DNA from: Corallococcus macrosporus
GTDB taxonomy: Bacteria; Myxococcota; Myxococcia; Myxococcales; Myxococcaceae
NCBI RefSeq assembly: GCF_017302985.1
Contig: NZ_JAFIMU010000008.1
Coordinates: 219,043 to 283,042 of the forward strand
Direction: 5' to 3'
Length of the DNA stretch: 64,000 bases
The position numbers and the translations under genes were made by a program. Position 1 is the first letter of the stretch; each line of letters opens with the position of its first letter. Of this stretch, positions 30,570 to 38,830 are shown piece by piece. The notes under the pieces are model-generated. The model had not been told where the DNA came from. It searched no databases and was given only the letters and a program-made list of their open reading frames with translations.

Positions 30570-30598
30570 TGAATACCGGGCGCCGCCCGCCCTGTCAA
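30570..30598 (-). promoter_or_regulatory. Strong sigma-70-type promoter for tRNA-Lys
   Basis: On the minus strand a perfect TTGACA, a 17-base spacer and TATTCA. This is the best housekeeping promoter in the window. The implied start is about 40 bases upstream of the tRNA 5' end. Confidence 0.8.
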
Positions 30599-30819
30599 AA
30601 CGTTTTTGCACCCTCCTGCCATTCTCCGCGTCGGAACCGGATGCCCGGCGTGCGGCCGACCATCCAGGGCCCCCGGAAGCGATGCGAAGGGTCGGCCCGG
30701 CTCGCATGTTGATCCATGCCCCTTTTTCGCGCTGCAGGCCTGTAGCAGGGCCCGGAGCGCGTCGAGGGAAGCAACCAGGTGGGCGGGCGAGGGTCGTCCG
30801 TCCTTATCGGAGAGCGTGG

Positions 30820-31968
30820 ATGCGGGACATGAGCGTGATCGAAGCGAATGGGAAGGCGGACGGAACGACGTCGCCGCAGGGTGCGGCCTGGAACCGCGAG
30901 CGGGTGGAGCTGGTGAAGCGGACCATCTGCCCCCGGGGCATCAGCGAGGACGAGTTCGCCCTCTTCATCGAGCAGTGCAAACGCAGCGGGTTGGATCCGC
31001 TCCTGAAGGAAGCGTTCTGCGTGGCGCGCCGCCAGAACATCGGAAACCGCGAGCGCCCCAACTGGGTGACGAAGTACGAGTTCCAGCCCTCCGAGGCCGG
31101 CATGCTCGCCCGCGCGGAGCGCTTCCCGGACTTCAAGGGCATCCAGGCGAGCGCGGTGTTCGCCGAGGACGAAATCGTCGTGGACCAGGGCAAGGGTGAG
31201 GTGGTGCACCGCTTCAACCCGGCCAAGCGCAAGGGCGCCCTCGTGGGTGCCTGGTCGCGCGTGGTGCGCGAGGGGAAGCTCCCGGTCGTCGTCTGGCTGG
31301 ACTTCTCCGGCTACGTCCAGCAGACGCCGCTCTGGGCCAAGATTCCCACGACGATGATCGAGAAGTGCGCCCGCGTGGCGGCGCTGCGCAAGGCGTACCC
31401 GGAGGCCTTCGGCGGACTGTACGTGCGCGAGGAGATGCCGGCCGAGGAGTACGACTCGCACGGCGCCGGTCCGGGCCTGCCCGGTCTGCACGACGAGCCG
31501 GCCCCCGCGTCCGGTTCCTACGAGGTGCTGGGCTCGAAGCCCGGCCCGGTGAAGGCGTCCTTCCCCACCCTGGCCCCGGCCCCCGCTCCCGCGGAGGCTT
31601 CCAAGGCCGTGGCGGTGGAGGCGGCCCGGGCTCCGGAGAAGGAGGAGCCGAGGCTGGACGTGGACCTGCCCCTGGCGCCCTCCCCCGCTCCGGTGGCGGC
31701 GGTGCCCGTGGAGAAGGCCCCCGAGCGTCCGAAGGCGAGCGCGGTGGTCGTGGCGTTCGGTCCGTACAAGGGCAAGACGACGTCGGAGCTGTCCGACGAC
31801 GAGCTGAGCGAGACCATCGACCTGGCGCACGAGAAGCTGATGGAGCAGCCGCGCGCCCGGTGGGCGAAGGCCATGCGCGAGAACCTCACCGCGCTGGAGG
31901 CTGAGACGGAGCTGCGCTGCCGCGTGCCGTCCTCCAAGGACGGCGCCGGGACGAACCCGGAGGCCTGA
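30820..31968 (+). CDS. Bet/RecT-family single-strand annealing protein with C-terminal extension
   Basis: A 382-residue protein. Residues about 20-215 match phage recombination protein Bet (lambda Red-beta, RecT superfamily): VKRTICPRGISEDEFALF, CKRSGLDPLLKEAFCVARR, PSEAGMLARAERFPDF and TMIEKCARVAALRKAYPEAFGGLY. Such proteins anneal complementary single strands during recombination. After a Pro/Ala-rich linker a second conserved-looking segment begins FGPYKGKTTSELSDDEL (about residue 315) and ends in a helix. The ATG at 30820 has GGAGA six bases upstream; ATG at 30829 is possible. No exonuclease, single-strand binding protein or phage gene is adjacent, and a strong terminator follows directly. 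Confidence 0.85.
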   Translation: MRDMSVIEANGKADGTTSPQGAAWNRERVELVKRTICPRGISEDEFALFIEQCKRSGLDPLLKEAFCVARRQNIGNRERPNWVTKYEFQPSEAGMLARAERFPDFKGIQASAVFAEDEIVVDQGKGEVVHRFNPAKRKGALVGAWSRVVREGKLPVVVWLDFSGYVQQTPLWAKIPTTMIEKCARVAALRKAYPEAFGGLYVREEMPAEEYDSHGAGPGLPGLHDEPAPASGSYEVLGSKPGPVKASFPTLAPAPAPAEASKAVAVEAARAPEKEEPRLDVDLPLAPSPAPVAAVPVEKAPERPKASAVVVAFGPYKGKTTSELSDDELSETIDLAHEKLMEQPRARWAKAMRENLTALEAETELRCRVPSSKDGAGTNPEA

Positions 31969-31991
31969 GGCCGTCGTTCGCTGAGTTGATC

Positions 31992-32027
31992 AACGCCCGC
32001 GTCCCGAAGAGGGGCGCGGGCGTTTTT
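31992..32027 (+). terminator. Rho-independent terminator after the Bet-like gene
   Basis: AACGCCCGCG and CGCGGGCGTT form a 10-base stem with a 13-base loop, followed by a run of five T. It lies 24 bases beyond the stop. Confidence 0.88.
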
Positions 32028-32128
32028 CCTTGCCGCGCGGAACAATCCCTGGCGCGCCCTTGCATTCCACGCTGCGCGTCTCCACCTGCACTCTCGGTCA
32101 AGGACATTGACCAGATGGAGCAGGGCAC

Positions 32129-33475
32129 ATGGTCGGGCGTAGGGCATGGCGGTTCATCGTGGCGGGGTTGTTCGCGAGTGGCGTGGGCGCGGGTTGCGGA
32201 AACTCCGCGCCAGCGAGTTCCATGGCGGGGCCAACGGAGAGTCCCCAAGAGGTGGATACCGGGGCTCCGGATCCAGGCAGCGTCACCGGAGAGGAGGCTC
32301 CAAAGCCCGCTCCGGTGGAGACGGGCAATCCTTCCGAGCAGCAGCCCGAGGTGGTTGTTCCATCCGAGCAGGAGCCCCCTCCGACTCCGCCTCCGCAGGA
32401 ACAGCCTGACCCCACGGCGTGCGAAGGGGTCCCGAGCGTTTCGCAGCAGCAGCTCGCGGCATTCGAGGCCTGGAGCCATCAAGGCGACAAATACGTCTCG
32501 TGCTCGGCCTCCGCGCCGGATGGCGTGGGCGGCGCGCTGGTCCTGCGAGGCAACGGCGTGACCTTCGAGATCGCGACGCGCTCCGGAAGTTCGCTCACCT
32601 GGTACAACGTGAACGACTTCGTCGCGACCGCGCAGCCCGGAGGGATGCTGGGCATCACCGACCCCATCCAGGACGTCCCCCAGTGGCTGCTGTTCGTCGA
32701 CGGGCCCACCTCGTATGCCCGCCAGCAGCCGAACGAAGCGGCGGAGATCGTGCTGACGTCGGTGGATCCGGCGGGCGGGCTCCGGGCGGTCCTCGCGGAT
32801 GGGACCCTCAAGGCCTACGACGTGCGCGGCGAGACCCGCTGGATCCTCCCCGTCTCCCTGAGCGCGCCCCTGAGCGCCGTGGGCGTGGATGCCCGGGGAA
32901 ACACCCTGGTGCTGGCGGCGGGTGACACCCAATTCGGTCCTTCGACGGTGGAGGGGCTGTGGGTGGACGGCGACGGTCAGCCCGGTCAGTCCTTCCTCGC
33001 GCTGGCCCAGGCCCCATCCGGCAGCTACGAGCTCATGCCCCAGGCGAAGGAAGGGCTGTTCCTGGCCGTCAACCACGGCGCGAGGACGTGGGCCGCGGCC
33101 TTCGAATCCCTCAAGCCCGAGGCAGGCCCCGCGCCTGAGTGGCTCGCCCGGGGAGCGGAACGGCCCCTCCTGCGGCTTCCGGGAGGCAAGGGCTACTTCC
33201 GGCCTTCCGTCACCCAGGTGGGCTACTCCATCTGCGAGCGGCAGGCGGAGCTCGTCTCGCCGACGGGCAGTTCATGCGGCACGCTTCCGTTCCCCACCAC
33301 CTCCGACGATGCCTCCTATTTCTGCGAGCACCTGATGCTGGGCGCCGACGGGACGGTGGTCGAGCCGCTGAGCTCGAAGTACATGGGGAGCCCCGGCAAC
33401 CCAGGGCCGGATGACCCGCAGCCGGAGTGGGGACTGCACTGCAAGGTCCGGTACTGGCCGAGGCTGCTCCAGTAG
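32129..33475 (+). CDS. Secreted lipoprotein of unknown function
   Basis: A 448-residue lipoprotein: signal peptide with lipobox ASGVGAGC, a Pro/Glu/Ser-rich linker to about residue 95, then a globular part rich in short beta strands (WLLFVDG, VLADGTLKAYD, TLVLAAGDTQFG) that could be a beta-propeller, and paired cysteines near the C-terminus (SICERQAE, SSCGTLPF, YFCEHLM, LHCKV) suggesting disulphides. GGAG lies eight bases before the ATG. I do not recognise a family. It is flanked by strong terminators and so is a single transcription unit. Confidence 0.75.
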   Translation: MVGRRAWRFIVAGLFASGVGAGCGNSAPASSMAGPTESPQEVDTGAPDPGSVTGEEAPKPAPVETGNPSEQQPEVVVPSEQEPPPTPPPQEQPDPTACEGVPSVSQQQLAAFEAWSHQGDKYVSCSASAPDGVGGALVLRGNGVTFEIATRSGSSLTWYNVNDFVATAQPGGMLGITDPIQDVPQWLLFVDGPTSYARQQPNEAAEIVLTSVDPAGGLRAVLADGTLKAYDVRGETRWILPVSLSAPLSAVGVDARGNTLVLAAGDTQFGPSTVEGLWVDGDGQPGQSFLALAQAPSGSYELMPQAKEGLFLAVNHGARTWAAAFESLKPEAGPAPEWLARGAERPLLRLPGGKGYFRPSVTQVGYSICERQAELVSPTGSSCGTLPFPTTSDDASYFCEHLMLGADGTVVEPLSSKYMGSPGNPGPDDPQPEWGLHCKVRYWPRLLQ

Positions 33476-33499
33476 AGGCGTTCCCACCGGAGATGAACA

Positions 33500-33532
33500 A
33501 CGCCCGCGTTCCCTGAAGGGAAACGCGGGCGT
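33500..33532. terminator. Bidirectional stem-loop between convergent genes
   Basis: ACGCCCGCGTTCCC pairs with GGGAAACGCGGGCGT over 14 base pairs with a one-base bulge and a TGAA loop, between stops at 33475 and 33571. The outer stem is the same sequence as in the terminator at 31992-32027. Confidence 0.85.
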
Positions 33533-33570
33533 CTTCAGTCCCGGATGGGCGGTCCCATCCACCACGGGCC

Positions 33571-34848
33571 CTAGTAGTACATCGGGCCGCCTGGCAGGTT
33601 GTAGGTATACGGGTATGACGTATCCGGCACGGTGACCCCCACGATGCCCGAGCCATTGAAGTACGAAGAGGGGATCTGGAACCGGAAACCATGGTTCCCC
33701 GTGAGCCCGAACTGCCGGTTGATGTCCGGCCGGAGCTGGTCGGTCTGGACGGTGAAGGTCGTGCCCGTCATGGGAAATGATGTCCGGGTGAGGTTCACGG
33801 TGACCGTGAGCGGCGCCTCCGGCGTCCTGCGGTCGAAGACCCACCCCGTCACCCAGCCCGCGCTGTCGATGCCCTCGATCGCGCCCTTGAACTTGAAGCA
33901 GAGGCGATTGCTGGTGAAGCCCGGAGTGGCGCAGAGGGCATTCAGCATGGGGCGGATCACAGTTCCTACCCCCGTCGGGACCAGCGTCGACTGGGCAGCC
34001 ACCTTACAGGTACCCGTCGGGCCGTCTACGTACTCCCCTCCCCTCGCGCCGGTCACCACGGCAACAACGGTATTGCCGTCGCGCGCGTAGACCGCTCCTC
34101 CCGAATTGCCCCGGAAGATATCCAGGCTCACTTCATAAAAAGAGCCGCTCGTTCCGGTCGACCGCACCGTCCCACCCGAATCAATCTTCAATGGCATCCC
34201 TGAAGACGATCCAATCGTTGCAACAGGGGCCCCGAACGAGAGCGGATAGGTACCAAAGGCCACCCTTGCAGGGGTGAAGCGCGGTGTGGCAGACCGATCC
34301 AGTCGCACGAATGCATAGTCATTCGGGTCGGTGGACCCTCCCATCAGGACGACCTCGCTGACCGTGAAGATATCCTCACTGGTCACGGTCGCCACTGTCG
34401 TCGCGGAGGGCCTGTAATAGCCAAACGACCATTTGCTCCCGACGATCGAACCGGTGAAGCAGTGCCCTGCCGTCAGGATCAGGTCATCATCCACGAGCAC
34501 CCCCGAGCAGGAGCCCACTGTCGGGTCGTTGAGGAAGCGCTCGGTGGGGCAGAGGTTGTACTTGGCCCCCAGCGTCGGGCTCGCCGCGACGGACGCGGGT
34601 GTCGCGGACCCGTAAATGGGAGTGGAGTGGAGCGCGAGGTCAACCAACGCGGGATCCGGATGGGCGTAGACATCCGTGCGGTCGTCGGTCCAATCATAGG
34701 CGCGGTCCTTGCGGCTGCGCAGCTCGACGGCATCAGGAGCCTCCTCCGAGGATCCACACGCCCCGGCCGACAGCCCAGACACAACCGCCATCCACAGCGC
34801 CACACTTCGCGAGGCGCCCCAACGCGCCACGTTCGTCTTGTTTGTCAT
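33571..34848 (-). CDS. Trypsin-like serine protease lipoprotein (S1 family)
   Basis: A 425-residue exported protease. A lipoprotein-type signal (VVSGLSAGAC) precedes a linker and a chymotrypsin fold with the full triad: histidine in LTAGHCFTG, aspartate in DPNDYAFVRLD and serine in FRGNSGGAVY. The layout resembles the glutamyl endopeptidase/V8 branch. The C-terminal 110 residues form an additional beta-rich domain (GWVTGWVFDRR onward). The ATG at 34848 is preferred; a GTG at 34860 is in frame. Codons ending in A or T are clearly more frequent than in neighbouring genes, which may mean recent acquisition. Confidence 0.9.
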   Translation of the reverse strand: MTNKTNVARWGASRSVALWMAVVSGLSAGACGSSEEAPDAVELRSRKDRAYDWTDDRTDVYAHPDPALVDLALHSTPIYGSATPASVAASPTLGAKYNLCPTERFLNDPTVGSCSGVLVDDDLILTAGHCFTGSIVGSKWSFGYYRPSATTVATVTSEDIFTVSEVVLMGGSTDPNDYAFVRLDRSATPRFTPARVAFGTYPLSFGAPVATIGSSSGMPLKIDSGGTVRSTGTSGSFYEVSLDIFRGNSGGAVYARDGNTVVAVVTGARGGEYVDGPTGTCKVAAQSTLVPTGVGTVIRPMLNALCATPGFTSNRLCFKFKGAIEGIDSAGWVTGWVFDRRTPEAPLTVTVNLTRTSFPMTGTTFTVQTDQLRPDINRQFGLTGNHGFRFQIPSSYFNGSGIVGVTVPDTSYPYTYNLPGGPMYY

Positions 34849-35023
34849 AGTCCCCTTCACGGAAAGCGCGGGGGCTTTTAGACAAACCAGACATCAATGA
34901 AAGGAATTATTTCCCCGTGAACGATTCCAGCGCCGCACATGGCGTGGGAACTGCGTCTGCACGGAGACCGAAGCGCGGAGCCGGGTGGCGGCTGCTGACG
35001 CGGCTTCGAGAGGGTTGAGACAG

Positions 35024-35097
35024 TGCGCCCAGAGGGACTTGAACCCCCAACCCTCGGCTTCGAAGGCCGATGCTCTATCCAGTTGAGCTATAGGCGC
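35024..35097 (-). tRNA. tRNA-Arg (UCG)
   Basis: A 74-base tRNA. Acceptor GCGCCTA/TGGGCGC, anticodon stem TCGGC/GCCGA with loop CTTCGAA, anticodon UCG, T-loop TTCAAGT, discriminator A. It is the last gene of a four-tRNA array. Confidence 0.95.
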
Positions 35098-35112
35098 GGG
35101 GAAGCAAAGAAG

Positions 35113-35187
35113 GGCGAATGACCGGGATCGAACCGGCAACCTCCGGAGTCACAGTCCGGCGCTCTAACCAGTTGAGCTACATTCGCC
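35113..35187 (-). tRNA. tRNA-His (GUG)
   Basis: A tRNA with acceptor GCGAATG/CATTCGC, anticodon stem CCGGA/TCCGG, loop CTGTGAC and anticodon GUG. The genome-encoded extra G at -1 faces discriminator C73, the histidine identity pair. CCA is not encoded. It lies 15 bases before tRNA-Arg (UCG). Confidence 0.96.
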
Positions 35188-35283
35188 GTCACTTCGCACG
35201 TCACACGGCGTTGATGCGGCGGTCTCCTACCGTGGAAACCGGGGCCGTTCAAGGCCCAAATCATTCCCCAGCCAGCAGATTTG

Positions 35284-35357
35284 CGCCCCAGGCAGGACTC
35301 GAACCTGCGACCCCCGACTTAGAAGGTCGGTGCTCTATCCAGCTGAGCTACTGGAGC
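35284..35357 (-). tRNA. tRNA-Arg (UCU)
   Basis: A 74-base tRNA. Acceptor GCTCCAG/CTGGGGC with a U-G pair, anticodon stem CCGAC/GTCGG with loop CTTCTAA, anticodon UCU, T-loop TTCGAGT, discriminator G. Confidence 0.95.
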
Positions 35358-35397
35358 TGGCCCGTCCTGACTGCTGAAACACCACAAGCACTTCAAA

Positions 35398-35471
<74 letters not shown>

Positions 35472-35542
35472 AGAAGTGCCGCATTCTTCGCCCAACGCGG
35501 ACGGACGCGCAAGCTTGCTGTTCCTGACGCCCGCCCGCCCGG

Positions 35543-36133
35543 TCAGAGCGCCAACAGATGGCGCCGCATCAACTGGAAGGCCCGGGCCCGGTGCGACACC
35601 CGGGACTTCTCCTCCGGGGCCAGCTCCGCCATGGAGCGCCCGCCCTCCCCCGCCACCTGGAACACGGGGTCGTAGCCGAAGCCGTTCGTCCCCTTGGGCG
35701 AGCGCAGGATGACGCCCTCGCAGCGGCCCACCTCCACGTGGGGGGCATCGCCCTTCCCCGTCACCAGGGCCAGGGCGCAGCGGAAGGACGCGGTGCGCTT
35801 CTCCTCCGGCACGTCCGCCAGCTCCTGGAGCAGCTTCTCGTACCGGTCCTTGTCGCTGCCCGGCGCGTACCGGGCGGAGTGCACGCCGGGCCGCCCGTCC
35901 AGCGCGTCCACGCACAGCCCGGAGTCGTCCGCCAGCGCGGGCAGGCCGGTGGCCAGGGAGTACTCGCGGGCCTTCTTCACCGCGTTCTCCTCGAAGGTGG
36001 CGCCGTCCTCCACGGGCTCCGGCACGGGGGGCAGGTCCTTGAGGGACACCACCTCCACGGCGTCGCCCACCAGCAGGCGCAGCTCGCGCACCTTGCCGGC
36101 GTTGCCGGTGGCGAAGAGCAGCTTCGGCTTCAT
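35543..36133 (-). CDS. rdgB: XTP/dITP diphosphatase (non-canonical purine NTPase)
   Basis: A 196-residue HAM1/RdgB enzyme that hydrolyses dITP, dXTP and XTP to monophosphates, keeping deaminated purines out of DNA and RNA. The motif [15 protein letters not shown] is at the N-terminus, [10 protein letters not shown] and the metal-binding [22 protein letters not shown] follow, then [10 protein letters not shown] and the C-terminal VSHRARA. Its ATG overlaps the rph stop by four bases (ATGA), a common RNase PH-RdgB arrangement. Confidence 0.96.
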   Translation of the reverse strand: MKPKLLFATGNAGKVRELRLLVGDAVEVVSLKDLPPVPEPVEDGATFEENAVKKAREYSLATGLPALADDSGLCVDALDGRPGVHSARYAPGSDKDRYEKLLQELADVPEEKRTASFRCALALVTGKGDAPHVEVGRCEGVILRSPKGTNGFGYDPVFQVAGEGGRSMAELAPEEKSRVSHRARAFQLMRRHLLAL

Positions 36134-36834
36134 CCCAGCACCTTCGCCTGCGCGGCGGCGAGCTGCTGGATGGCGGCCAGACCTCCGTCCAGCATCGCGT
36201 CCATGGACTTGCGGTCGAAGAGCTTGTGCTCGGCGGTGCCCTGCACCTCCACGATGCGGCCGTCGCCCGTGGCCACGAGGTTCAGGTCCACCTCCGCGGT
36301 GGAGTCCTCGTCGTAGTCCAGGTCCACGCGCACCTCGCCGTTCACCACGCCCACGGAGACGGCCGCGAGCGGGGTGAGGCCCTTCAGGATGCCCGGCTTG
36401 TTGAGCGAGCGCATGGCCAGCACCAGCGCCACGTACGCGCCGGTGATGGACGCGGTGCGCGTGCCGCCGTCCGCCTGGATGACGTCGCAGTCCAGCGTGA
36501 AGGTGCGCACGCCCAGGGCCTGCAGGTCCACGGACGCGCGCAGGGCCCGGCCGATGAGGCGCTGGATCTCCATGGTGCGGCCGGACTGCTTGCCCTTGGC
36601 GGCCTCACGCGAGCCGCGGGTGTGCGTGGCGCGCGGGAGCATGCCGTACTCGGCCGTCACCCAGCCCGAGCCCTTGCCCATCAGGTGCGGCGGGACGCGG
36701 TCCTCCACCGAGCAGGTGACGAGCACCTTGGTGTGGCCGAACTCCACCTGGACGGAGCCCTCCGCGTAGCGGTTGACGTTGGGCGTGAGGGTGACAGGCC
36801 GGAGGTCCAGCGCACCACGGTTGAAGGAACGCAC
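36130..36834 (-). CDS. rph: Ribonuclease PH
   Basis: A phosphorolytic 3' exoribonuclease of 234 residues that trims tRNA 3' ends. Family blocks are [20 protein letters not shown], the [30 protein letters not shown] region with its phosphate-binding arginines, the [20 protein letters not shown] active-site block and the [15 protein letters not shown] acidic block. The GTG at 36834 is chosen because AGGAG lies nine bases upstream and the length then matches the family. It is translationally coupled to rdgB. Confidence 0.96.
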   Translation of the reverse strand: MRSFNRGALDLRPVTLTPNVNRYAEGSVQVEFGHTKVLVTCSVEDRVPPHLMGKGSGWVTAEYGMLPRATHTRGSREAAKGKQSGRTMEIQRLIGRALRASVDLQALGVRTFTLDCDVIQADGGTRTASITGAYVALVLAMRSLNKPGILKGLTPLAAVSVGVVNGEVRVDLDYDEDSTAEVDLNLVATGDGRIVEVQGTAEHKLFDRKSMDAMLDGGLAAIQQLAAAQAKVLG

Positions 36835-36882
36835 GAGGGAAGGCTCCTGACAGGGAGGGACGGGCAAAGCCCCCACGCTTTA

Positions 36883-37689
36883 TCAGGGCGCGGTGGATCC
36901 AGCCACCGGTTGCGGGGGCGAGGAGTCCCGCCGGCGCGTCTCCCGGAGGAAGGCCTGCACCCCGTCCGCGATGGCCTCCGCCAGGGTCTCCTGGTACGCG
37001 GCCTTCCCCAGCCGCGCGCCCTCCTGCGGGTGGGAGATGAAGCCCACTTCAATCAGCACCGCCGGCGCCTCCACGCCCGTGAGGACGAAGAAGGGGGCCT
37101 GCTGCACGCCCCGGTCCGCCGCACCGCTCCTGGAAACGAGGCGCGGGTGGATGGCATAGGCCAGCCGGGACGCGTCCGTGTGCGCCTCCGTGCGTGCCAG
37201 GTCATCCAGGATGAAGGCCAGCGTGGAGTGGCCCCGCGCGGAGCGGGCCGTGGGCGCTTCTGCGTTCTCGCGGTCCGCCACCGCCCGCGCCGCCTCACCG
37301 GAGGCGTTGGCGGAGAGGAAGTACGTCTCGATGCCTTCCGTGCGCTCGCGCAGGCGCTTCGTGGGCATGGAGTTGGCGTGGATGGAGAGGAAGAGGTCCG
37401 GCCGCTGGATGTTGGAGAACTCCACCCGCTCCGACAGCGCCATCTGCGTGTCGCGCTCGCGCGTGAGGAACACCTCGCTGCCCGCGGCCTCCAGCTTCTC
37501 GCGCAGGCGCTGGGCAATCTGGAGGGCGATCTCCTTCTCCCAGAGGTCTCCGGGCCCCTTCGCGCCCTCCTTCGCCCCGCCATGTCCCGGGTCGATGACG
37601 ATGCGCGCACCGCGCTCCCCCGCCCCGGCGAGGGCCGGCAGGAGGCACGCGAGCAGGAGGGGGCGGAGGGGGAAGCGGCGAGGCGACAT
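36883..37689 (-). CDS. N-acetylmuramoyl-L-alanine amidase (Amidase_3 type)
   Basis: A 268-residue periplasmic zinc amidase that cuts the bond between muramic acid and the peptide stem. A signal peptide (PLRPLLLACLLPALAGAG) is followed by the catalytic domain: zinc histidine in VIDPGHGG, glutamate in DLWEKEIAL, histidine in LFLSIHANS, and the C-terminal VLIEVGFISHPQE with the catalytic glutamate. There is no AMIN or LysM domain. The likely role is cell separation or murein turnover. It lies 65 bases downstream of selD. Confidence 0.93.
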   Translation of the reverse strand: MSPRRFPLRPLLLACLLPALAGAGERGARIVIDPGHGGAKEGAKGPGDLWEKEIALQIAQRLREKLEAAGSEVFLTRERDTQMALSERVEFSNIQRPDLFLSIHANSMPTKRLRERTEGIETYFLSANASGEAARAVADRENAEAPTARSARGHSTLAFILDDLARTEAHTDASRLAYAIHPRLVSRSGAADRGVQQAPFFVLTGVEAPAVLIEVGFISHPQEGARLGKAAYQETLAEAIADGVQAFLRETRRRDSSPPQPVAGSTAP

Positions 37690-37754
37690 TCGCTCGCGGA
37701 TGTTAGCGGAGGCCCGGCCCGGAGGCGAAATCCGCTCCCCCGGGCCGGCGTGCT

Positions 37755-38819
37755 TCAGCCGATGACGTCGATGCCGGGACGGCCCGCCTGGACCTCGCCG
37801 ATGAGGGCCGCGTCCACGCCCGCCTTCTCCAGCGCCTGGATGGCCTTGAGCGCGTGGCGCGCGGGCACGCTGGCCAGCAGGCCGCCGTTGGTCTGCGCGT
37901 CCGCGAGCAGCCACTGGATGTGCTCCGGCAGCCCCTCCGGGAACGTCACCTGCTTCTTCACGTGGGCGAGGTTCGTCTTCGTGCCGCCCGGAATCACGCC
38001 GGCCTCCGCCAGCGCGGGCACCTCCGCGATGAGCGGGATGCGCTCCAGGTCCAGCGCCGCGCGCGTCTTCGCGCCGGTCATCATCTCCAGCAGGTGGCCC
38101 AGGAGGCCGAAGCCCGTCACGTCCGTGAGCGCGTGTACCTTGAAGGCGCCCGACGCGAACACCTCACCGGCAGCCTTGTTGAGCGTGGCCATCTGCGCCG
38201 TCACGCGCTTGGTGAGCTGCTTGGACGCAAGCCCCCGCTTGATGGCGGTGGTGGCGATGCCCGTGCCCACGGGCTTGGTGAGCAGCAGCACGTCCCCCGG
38301 CTTCGCGCCCGCGTTGGTGAGCACCTTCTTCGGGTGCACCACGCCGGTGACGGCCATGCCGAACTTGGGCTCCGGGTCGCGGATGCTGTGGCCGCCCAGG
38401 ATGGGGATGCCCGCCTCGTCCGCCTTGGACTGGCCACCCGCCAGGATCTTCTGCAGCGTCTTGAGCGGCAGCTCGTCCGGGAAGCACACCAGGTTGAGCG
38501 CGAACAACGGCTTCGCGCCCATGGCCCAGATGTCCGACAGCGCGTTGGCCGCGGCGATGGCGCCGAACTGGAACGGGTCGTCCACGAGCGGCGGGAAGAA
38601 GTCCACCGTCTCCACCACGGCCATGCCCGGCGCCACCTGGTACACGGCGGCGTCGTCGTTCGTGTTGAAGCCCACCAGGGCCCGAGGGTGGGACGCCGCC
38701 CCCTTGAGCCCGCCCAGGACCGTCGCCAGGTCCCCCGCCTTGAGCTTCGCCGCGCAGCCCGCGCAGTGGCTCATCTCCGTGAGGCGCTTCTTCGGCGCCA
38801 CCGGCTTCCCGCCCGCCAT
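37755..38819 (-). CDS. selD: Selenide, water dikinase (selenophosphate synthase)
   Basis: A 354-residue enzyme making selenophosphate from selenide and ATP, for selenocysteine or selenouridine synthesis. The N-terminal active site reads SHCAGCAAKL: the catalytic cysteine and lysine are both present as standard codons, so this SelD is the Cys form, not the Sec form. The glycine-rich and acidic blocks (GFNTNDDAAVY, VETVDFFPPLVDDPFQFG, LSDIWAMGAKP, GGHSIRDPEPKFG, TDVTGFGLLGHL) are typical. No selA, selB, selU or tRNA-Sec is visible in the window. It begins 11 bases after the FHA gene. Confidence 0.96.
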   Translation of the reverse strand: MAGGKPVAPKKRLTEMSHCAGCAAKLKAGDLATVLGGLKGAASHPRALVGFNTNDDAAVYQVAPGMAVVETVDFFPPLVDDPFQFGAIAAANALSDIWAMGAKPLFALNLVCFPDELPLKTLQKILAGGQSKADEAGIPILGGHSIRDPEPKFGMAVTGVVHPKKVLTNAGAKPGDVLLLTKPVGTGIATTAIKRGLASKQLTKRVTAQMATLNKAAGEVFASGAFKVHALTDVTGFGLLGHLLEMMTGAKTRAALDLERIPLIAEVPALAEAGVIPGGTKTNLAHVKKQVTFPEGLPEHIQWLLADAQTNGGLLASVPARHALKAIQALEKAGVDAALIGEVQAGRPGIDVIG

Positions 38820-38830
38820 GGTTGCCTGCC

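Noticed and set aside
35472..35530. A promoter for the tRNA-Pro array (TTGCGC with AAGAAT 18 bases on)
   Set aside because: Both boxes are weak and the implied start falls almost on the mature 5' end; read-through from rdgB is equally possible.
37755..38819. Selenocysteine in SelD or in neighbouring genes
   Set aside because: The SelD active site uses ordinary cysteine codons, and I found no gene interrupted by a single in-frame TGA with a following hairpin.
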